Below are positions 57,471-64,000 of a DNA stretch of 64,000 nucleotides, piece after piece. Each line of letters starts with the position of its first letter. The stretch's first letter is position 1. Where the stretch lies: the NCBI GenBank assembly GCA_032622095.1, contig CP136069.1:104252278-104316277 (forward strand). Reading direction: 5' to 3'. The translations under genes and the position numbers were made by a program. This stretch comes from Siphonodentalium dalli (Eukaryota; Mollusca; Scaphopoda; Gadilida; Siphonodentaliidae). The notes below the pieces were generated by a model. It did not search any database, was not told the DNA's origin, and was given only the letters and a program-made list of their open reading frames with translations.

Positions 57471-58991
57471 TACTAACCACATATTGATATATTAACCGGA
57501 TATATTACCTGAGAATCTTTTGAAATCCTATTATTGCATTTTCCTGATACGTGATGTTGGTTTTTAAATATAGGCCTACCCTTAATTTTTCACACAATTT
57601 CCGATAAAATAAAAAATATCATATCACCATTTAGACAATTTTTGTCCAAATCCAAAGAAACACCTGAGAAATTGGGAATAAAATGATGAGTATTATAACA
57701 TAATGGTAAATTTATTTTGCGTTATAAAATTTAACACTTTAAATGTCCGGTTTATAGGAGAAAATATCATTATTTGGCCAAATTTGGTCCATTTCCACGA
57801 CAACTGAATAAACCGCAACAGTGATCAGACAAAGAAGTCTGGATTAATTGTGCATGTCATAGAACAAAACATTCAAAAAGTTAAGTTGTGTCGCATTTCT
57901 TTCCAATAATGACATTTTTTGGTATTTTTCAATATCGTTTCCTTGGTAATAGGTATTTCTCAGGGTATTGAGCTTTTTCGGCAGTTTTATCAAAATTAGA
58001 TTGAAGCAAACGTAAGAAGCCATCATAATATGTATAAATTATACCTGTAACCAATGTAGTATCTAATAAATGTTTCAATTCCAAAATTATCACATTTTTT
58101 GCAAAAATCATAATTTTTCACCTCAAAATGACATTAAACCCCTCAGAACTTATATGTGATTCATATTTACTACTTGAATAGTTGGAACATATTTATCGTT
58201 GAAACAGGTTTTGAGACATCTATAACGGGTTGTCATAATACGCTTTGCTTCATAAAATGACATGCTTTAAATATTGAAAAAACATCATTATTTGACGAAA
58301 TTTGGTCCGTTTCCATGACAACAGCTGAATAAACTGCAACAATTACACATCACATAAGTCCGGATTAAAATTGCATGTCATAGAAAACAAATTTCAAAAG
58401 GTTATATTGTGTCGCAAGGGTTATAGGACTTCATTTCTTTCCAATAACGGCATTTTTTGTATTTTTAAATATCGTTTCCATGGTAACAGGTATTTCTCAG
58501 GGTATTAGGCCTTTTTGGCAGTTTTATCCAGATTTATTTTAAGTACACATATGATGCCAACATATTATGCATAAATTATTACTGTAACCAATGTAGTATT
58601 CAATTCCAGAATTATCGTATTTTTTGCAAAAATCACCAATTTTCACCCAAAATGGCAATAAAGACCCTTATAACCTACATGTGCATCTTATTTAATACTG
58701 GAATAGTTGGAACATGGTTTATATTTGACAAATAATCAACAAATGATCTTCAACGTCTGTTCCTGTCCTAGAATGGGATTAAATTAGTTTTTACCATTTG
58801 CTGAAACGGTTTTATCTCAAAATGTGTCTACATTGTTTACATTCCATTTCCATGGCAACGGCACCACTTTCACATTTTACAGCAGGGTGAAACATGAAGC
58901 TGACATCTTCTACTTTCATGATATATAATTTTTCCGTGTGTAAAAAAAAAAATAAAAAAAAAAAATTCTGGTCAAGACCGCTCCTCTAATA

Positions 58992-59847
58992 CTGAGTGAC
59001 TAATCAGATATAATCAACATACCACAAAATATCACATTTTTAACTTGATTATTAATCTCTTGGTTGGAATTTTCTAAATTTATTATTTATTACTATCAAA
59101 CATTGGCGTTCTTGTTCAATTATATACTTCCGTGCATACATAGGCGCATACGTATATATAACACCTAGAATAAATTTACATGTATGTACATGTATCAGTG
59201 ACTATATGCAGTTGTGTAGTAAAGCTGTTTACTTTTGACCTCACAATAACTGAACACATAGCTTATTCTGCTATATCGCTATCTAAAACGTGTTTCACCA
59301 AGTCGCACTGACAAAAACATGCAAGCAACTACTATACTCATCTTATTTCGATTCATTCCATGCAAATCGTATGATTCGATCCAATTGGTAAGCATCCATG
59401 AATGTACTCATCCATACTGTAGTCTGTTCGCTGAGATCACCTGCATGTAATCCACTGCCTCATGCATTCCCTTGAATTGAATCATCAGCTATAAGGATTA
59501 AATTTTACCCATTAAGTCTGGAAATATTTCCATCAGAATGACAAGACAGGTGAATAAATACAGTCTTATCACCAAATTAATTTGCCGGCATTTGAATATG
59601 TAAATTAGTTTATTATATCCTCATACATGTGCACATTTCCCCCAGCAACATTCTCAAAACATATTTTCTTCACGATTATCTTTAGTTTGTAAAAAAAATG
59701 TTATTAAATACTGACCCTCTTTTTACCATTCGTGTGGAAAATTATAAACCGACCATATATATATGGTTCATTCTACCCTTAAAATTATTTTTCTGACTGT
59801 AAACTACCTGTTAAACTTAAAATTATTTTTCTGACTGTTAACTCTAC
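58992..59847. other. Intergenic; short tandem pair upstream of candidate exon
   Basis: AAAATTATTTTTCTGACTGT occurs twice (59780 and 59819) about 39-44 bp apart. No gene seen before 59848. Confidence 0.4.
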
Positions 59848-60111
59848 ATGTTAAAATTAAAATTAGAATTTTGCCAGGACACCTCTTCTGTTGCAAAAAT
59901 ACAACGGTACTTAACTTATAAATGCGAACGCAAAATGTTCGACTTGAAGATCTCTTCCACCAATTGGTCATTACTCTGGTATCTGACAGTCGGATGTCTG
60001 AGTTCTCTGCTGTATATTATCCAGTCGGACCATAACCAGAAACATAAGGAAGCGAACAAAAAATTTGGAGTTGACCCGACATACAAGGCGATTCGGCTAG
60101 AAATGAAATGA
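59848..60111 (+). CDS. Candidate terminal exon, single-pass membrane protein, unknown family
   Basis: Open to a TGA at 60109-60111. Either it starts at the ATG (59848), or, more plausibly, at a splice acceptor TTTTGCCAG with the exon beginning at 59878 (DTSSVAKIQRYLTYKCERK). One clear hydrophobic segment (WSLLWYLTVGCLSSLLYII) is followed by a charged tail (NQKHKEANKKFGVDPTYKAI). Codon choice and GC content are more gene-like than the flanks, and the text does not recur elsewhere in the window. I do not recognise the family. It could be a chance frame; no promoter or upstream exon was found. Confidence 0.35.
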   Translation: MLKLKLEFCQDTSSVAKIQRYLTYKCERKMFDLKISSTNWSLLWYLTVGCLSSLLYIIQSDHNQKHKEANKKFGVDPTYKAIRLEMK

Positions 60112-60264
60112 CACCACACGCTCAAAAATAGCGTGACCTATTTTCATTGTTCATGCACGAAGCGATAATTGATCGCTCACTCATTATTACCATGAACAGT
60201 GAATACAAAATTTTTCGGCTAATGTGCAGTGCACCAAACGCTGAAAAATGATCATTGTTAAAAT
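60112..60264. repeat. Imperfect inverted repeat after the candidate exon
   Basis: CACGCTCAAAAATAGCGTG and TTGTTCATGCACGAAGCGAT face CGCTCACTCATTATTACCAT, then GAACA, and later CAAACGCTGAAAAATGATCA. May be a small transposon remnant or a folded 3' region. Confidence 0.4.
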
Positions 60265-60592
60265 GAGGTCACCAAGTCAAATAGTTGTGAAGCCAGGGCC
60301 ATAACTCTTTCCCTCCAGAGTAAGTCTTAAAACAACTACTTTTCAAGATCCATTGGGCCCATTAAGCTTATATTTGGCATGCATGGAGGGTCCTTGGTTT
60401 ACTGGGCTTTAGATCTGTTAAAATGGGGTCACTGGGCAAACAAGGGCAGAGCCAGGGTCAATATCTTAAAAAAAAAAAATATTAGATCAAATTTTTAGAT
60501 GTCAATCCTTGCTCAATTTAACCCCAAAGAAAAAATTAAAAGAAAAAAAATTGACATTTAGATTTTACTCTTTGCTCAGTTATGTTTGCCTT
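60265..60592 (+). repeat. F6 internal units, truncated
   Basis: AAAATGAGGTCACCAAGTCA, AATAGTTGTGAAGCCAGGGC, CATAACTCTTTCCCTCCAGA and GTTAAAATGGGGTCACTGGG match the F6 units at 22850-23060. Neither end is present. Confidence 0.7.
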
Positions 60593-61572
60593 TTTATACG
60601 CCCATTTGAAAAACGGCCGTATTATAGTATTGGTCCGTCCGTCCGGGCGTCCGTCCGTTGAGCCGTCCGTGGAGCCGGGCGTCTGTCTGTTAACCTGGTT
60701 TCCGGATGATAACTTTAGTTAGAGTGAACCAAATTTAATAAAATTTGGTATGTGGGTTTATTAGCCGAAAAGTAAGTTCAAGTTCGAATTTGGGTTCCGC
60801 CCGCCTATTTTCACCGGAGTTATGCCCCTTATTTGACTTTTTTTGACTTAGAAAATCCTTGAAATTTGTTGTCCGGATGATAACTTTAGTATAGTTTATC
60901 GGAATGAATCCAAATTTGGCATATTACTTTCTCCCACCAAAACACAGGTCAAGTTCGAACTTGGGTTCTGTCCGACCATTTTTGGCAGAGTTATGCCCCT
61001 TTTTCGACTCAGAAAATTCAGTTTTTCTTATGTTTTTTGGTTTCCGGATGATAACTCGATTTTGGAATGTTTATACGCAAAACCCGTTTTTTTGTGGATT
61101 ACATATATTGAAATACAGCTCAAGTCCGAATTTCGTTTTAATCCGATAATTTTTGCGAGAGTTATGGCCCCTTTTTAAAAGTAATTTGACTTAGAAAATC
61201 CCTGAAATTTGTTGTCCGGATGATAACTTTAGTTAGAGTGAACCGATTTCAGTCAAATTTGGTATGTGGGTTTATTAGGAGAAAAGACAGCTCAAGTTCG
61301 AATTTGGGTTCCGTCCGCCAATTGTCACCGGAGTTATGCCCCTTATTTGACGTAATTTGACTTAGAAAATCCCTGAAATTTGTTGTCCGGATGATAACTT
61401 TACTAAAGCTTATCGGATTCAATGATAATTTGGTATATTACTTTCTCCCACCATGCAAAACACAGATCAAGTTCAAATTTGAGTTCCGTCCGCCAATTTT
61501 TACCAGAGTTATGCCCCTTTTTCACCAGTTTCCGCCGACCCAATTTTGCACGCCCAGCGTAGCTCTTGTTTT
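60593..61572 (+). mobile_element. F3 Helentron-like element, complete copy
   Basis: Left end TTTATACGCCCATTTGAAAA, then ACGGCCGTATTATA, then TCCGTCCGTCCGGGCGTCCG. Five ~171-bp monomers start at GATGATAACT near 60705, 60877, 61047, 61220 and 61390. Each contains AAATTTGGTATGTGGGTTTA-type text, CAAGTTCGAATTTGGGTTCC, and GAGTTATG(C/G)CCCTTTTT. The right end GCACGCCCAGCGTAGCTCTTG is a decayed hairpin-plus-tail, followed by T's. Confidence 0.8.
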
Positions 61573-61599
61573 TTATGAAAATAAATTTTTTAAATTTAA

Positions 61600-61680
61600 A
61601 ATTAAATTTACTGACTATTGTAGTCTTCAGAGTCCCAGTCTTCTCCGTCTTTACAGTCTGGTGAGCGACCCCAGAGTCAT
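61600..61680 (+). repeat. Dispersed repeat carrying the FB-X empty site
   Basis: TACTGACTATTGTAGTCTTC, AGAGT, then CCCAGTCTTCTCCGTCTTTA, CAGTCTGGTGAGCGACCCCA. The halves on either side of AGAGT occur at 27279-27303 and 31698-31760, where FB-X separates them. Confidence 0.85.
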
Positions 61681-62763
61681 TGTTGTCATATCTGGTTTAA
61701 TAGAATCGAGGCCTTCAGCCTTTCCATTAGCTAGTCTCGTGATAGCGTGTCTGATTTCTAATTCAGAAATTTCATAGTCAAGGTCAGTTATATCTCTCGC
61801 CTGTTCTTCTAATATTGGAAGGTCTGTGAGAACGGTCTGTTTGAATAACTGGTTGGTGTTTGTTGTCAAACAGCCTAGATTTAAAAAAAAGATCATAAAG
61901 TTCTTTTGGGTGGCAATAAAACCTATGAAATTGGGCTTGCCATTTATTAATAGCTTCCTGATTTAATTCATCAATAATAGCCCAATATCGTGAAGGTGAT
62001 TTATTTTGCATCCCCACAAGAGTGTGATATTTATCGAGCCTAAATGATTTTCTATCGGTTTTTAAAAGCTTCTGATACTGTTCTTCAAATTAAAATAATG
62101 CTCATGGATGATGGGGTCTTGTTGGTTGTCATTTAAGGGTATAACAGAGCGAATCAACTGACGTTTCAGTTCTACACATGTATGATCGTACCAGGGTTTA
62201 CTGGCAGGTATATTGTGTTTTTGTCTGTGTTGTGTAGATTGTCGCTTGAGGGACCTAGCAGCAATAATATGCATTGTAGCATTGAATTTGGAGACAACCA
62301 CTTTTGAGGAGCTTTCTTCATCTTCAAGTATTTTTTACAAATTGACCTGAACATCTGGTGTGTTAAAATCTAAACCTAAACCGAAATGAGGTCAGTTTGT
62401 CCCATTTAAATCGCGGTGGTTTCGCGTGCAAAGGAAAGGTCTCATACTGTTCAGAGTCATTAATTGAACCACCAATGTTTAAGATAAACAATTTTTTTTA
62501 TCTGACCATTGTCAATGGTCAGATAAAAAAAATTGTCAATGGGTTCACATGAAAGAACGGTATTTGATCAAAGAGAGCTTGACTACATATTACATAATCT
62601 ACTACACTATACCCTGCGGGTTGATAAAGAGGTGAAGTTACCAAGAAAGTCTCCCGCAGTGCGGCCATTCACCAACCTCATGCTGGAGTCTAAACAAAGT
62701 TTTATGAGGTCTCTGCCTAGCATGTTAATCTTATTATCTCTACTCCGCCTACATGGCAATTGA
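61681..62763 (-). pseudogene. Decayed LINE fragment (endonuclease end, linker, start of reverse transcriptase)
   Basis: Read on the minus strand from 62763: the endonuclease C-terminus NMLGRDLIKLCLDSSMRLVN, GRTAGDFLGNF, VVDYVICSQALF (62760-62540). Then a linker with KPWYDHTCVELKRQL (~62190) and SPSRYWAIIDELNQEAINK (~61990). Finally the reverse transcriptase entry YEISELEIRHAITRLANGKA, then EGLDSI (~61780-61700). Several frame changes. It stops at the AGAGT-type repeat. Same general class as the 38940 element but a different lineage. A palindrome (62488-62536) interrupts it. Confidence 0.8.
62488..62536. repeat. Perfect 24-bp-arm palindrome within the LINE fragment
   Basis: ACAATTTTTTTTATCTGACC then ATTG, one T, then the exact complement. 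It interrupts the endonuclease reading where ...FFHVNPLT should lead to an SDHC-like motif. Could be a local inverted duplication or a very short mobile palindrome. Confidence 0.85.
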
Positions 62764-62922
62764 CTGTCTGGGGTATAATCTTTATGTTTTCTTTGAGCAG
62801 AACGAAATGTGCCTAGACATATGAATTACGTATTTCTTGAGCATCCTTACAAAATACCATCTACAGGTACTACTGGTGAGTCAGACAGTAGATGTCAAAT
62901 GACCAGGCCATACTACATTGAA

Positions 62923-63000
62923 AACGATGGCATTGATCTTTGCCGATGACTCAGTGTACATGTTTCATGGACATCGGAACATCACAGATAACGTCATGCA
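62923..63000 (+). pseudogene. Possible reverse-transcriptase catalytic-box fragment
   Basis: Reads MALIFADDSVYMFHGHRNI then TDNVMH. F-A-D-D followed by S-V-Y is the layout of the reverse-transcriptase box C (YADD/FADD) of Jockey-like elements. Short, no flanking blocks recognised; opposite strand to the neighbouring LINE. Confidence 0.5.
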
Positions 63001-64000
63001 TTTTTTTATCTTAAGCCGCCAAAGCCAGACTATGTAGGCGACATGTAACTTGCAATTCATGGAAGACTTTTGATGGTGCATCAGTTTTTTTTTTACTTTG
63101 AATATGCTTTATTTTGACTGTATACCCATTTGGGTGATAAAGTTTGTGGCAAAATTGAACAAGTACATGTTTTTTAAAAGTTACTGTTGACAGTCTCATG
63201 CTGATTAAGGACCTGAATAGGTTAGTTTGTGTCATTGGCATCACGTATGTCTATTACATAGCGGTTAATGGGTTAATTGTATTTCATCTGGTTGCCGACG
63301 GATCATGGTAAAAAAAATAATTTGGGTCTGTGGTTTTATTAAGGTTGGTAGGGATACTGGAAACACAGGCATTTTTTTTTAAACCTTAGACACAAACAGG
63401 CGATATACATGCATGCAGATAAATAATAACAAGCTTATGCAACATGATGTTGCATATTTGCACACATGAATGACTTTAAAGGGATGGGCGGCCTTCGTTG
63501 TAGGTTATAATTTTGATATAACATTTGTCAGATTATGATAATTTCCTCAAGAATATACTAATATTATAGCATAATGATGATATGGATGCAATATTATTCA
63601 CAAAATATGCTTTGTGGCAGAGAAAATACAGGTTGAATGCTGTTTCTCCAAAAATGCACAGTCACGGTATTGTAGGGCCCGACGAAGCTTCGAGATTCGA
63701 TTCGATTTCGAATCTTACGTTTCGATTCGATTCGATTCGATTCAAAAGCGGTCGGGTGATTCGGGATATTTCGAATCGTTATGTACAAGTCCTTTACCAC
63801 CGGGAATAGACTGCATTATCTATAATAATTGTTCATTATATATCCCCAATACTTAACATGAGTCTCTTTCCGCGACCATCTGGATCCTCCGTGGTCCAAT
63901 GTGTAAGTTGCCCAAAAGCTCACTGCTCATATATATATATATTGGGCTCCCAGTCCCAGCATGTTTACTCACGCGGAAGGTCGGTGCAACTCGTGCAACA
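63001..64000. other. Intergenic to window end; GATTCGA repeat
   Basis: 63356-63380 resembles the right end of the 12235 MITE (CTGGAAACACAGGCATTTTT). 63676-63780 holds AGGGC... followed by GATTCGATTCGATT words and TTCGAATCG, like 8806-8900. A (TA)n run lies at 63931-63942. No gene seen. Confidence 0.45.

Larger units (their letters stand above)
53376..58988. mobile_element. Foldback element FB-Y, 5.6 kb, with nested insertions
   Basis: The left end TAGAGGAGTGGTCTTG (53376-) and the complement of the right end TAGAGGAGCGGTCTTG (to 58988) match. A possible 3-bp target ATA flanks it. Inside them GTAGAAGATGTCAGCTTCAT, GGTGCCGTTG(C/T)CATGGAAA and AATGTAGACACATTTTGAGA recur as complements at 58795-58920. 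Each arm holds two ~540-577-bp direct units (GGAACATTTATTAG...CCATGGAAACGATATTGAAAA...). The spacer carries inverted 21-bp arrays, an F5 element and a MITE. No coding remnant recognised. Confidence 0.8.

Overview
This looks like a non-coding, transposon-saturated stretch of a marine invertebrate genome, most likely a bivalve or other lophotrochozoan mollusc. The clues are high AT content, introns with ordinary GT-AG borders, no bacterial-style gene packing, and many copies of hairpin-headed repeats that carry (TCCG)n tracts and ~165-bp core arrays. That design matches the 'pearl'/BIV160-type Helentron-related elements known from bivalves. The organism call is inference; no diagnostic gene is complete.

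Host genes: the only gene I recognise is a cyclin-G-associated kinase (GAK/auxilin-type) on the + strand. It is represented by two short kinase-domain exons (16840-16901, glycine loop and catalytic lysine; 19143-19202, alpha-C helix). The intron between them holds a pogo-like transposon that itself holds a TTAA-flanked MITE. A possible terminal exon of an unknown single-pass membrane protein lies at 59848-60111. Everything else that reads as protein is transposon debris.

Layout. 1-872: truncated F1 core array. 2392-3777: two inverted copies of a TA-flanked MITE. 3270-8467: a solo arm of foldback element FB-X, split by one of those MITEs and by a full F1 Helentron-like element (4620-7943). 9338-10965: a PIF/Harbinger-like element with a MADF-domain remnant. 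12235-12702: a MITE. 16840-19202: GAK exons. 19608-26450: two F2 Helentron-like copies and fragments of other families. 27304-31697: an intact FB-X foldback element with ~1.3-kb inverted arms around a 42-bp minisatellite. 32362-34356: an F4 element containing an F2 element. 34658-38553: an internally deleted hAT-like transposon containing an F1 element. 38940-48613: a decayed non-LTR retrotransposon cut by a 7.2-kb composite F1 element, which itself contains a 1.1-kb TTAA element. 49918-50475 and 60593-61572: F3 elements. 53376-58988: a second large foldback element (FB-Y) containing an F5 element and a MITE. 61681-62763: a second decayed LINE on the minus strand.

The strongest theme is one shared plan across at least five to six otherwise unrelated families (F1-F6). 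Each has a left-terminal hairpin, then a (TCCG)n tract, then ~160-172-bp tandem monomers. At the right end comes a short sequence complementary to the left end, then a terminal hairpin and a T-rich tail. Several nested insertions preserve the target on both sides, so boundaries can be read almost to the base. No Rep/helicase gene is visible, so these copies would be non-autonomous.
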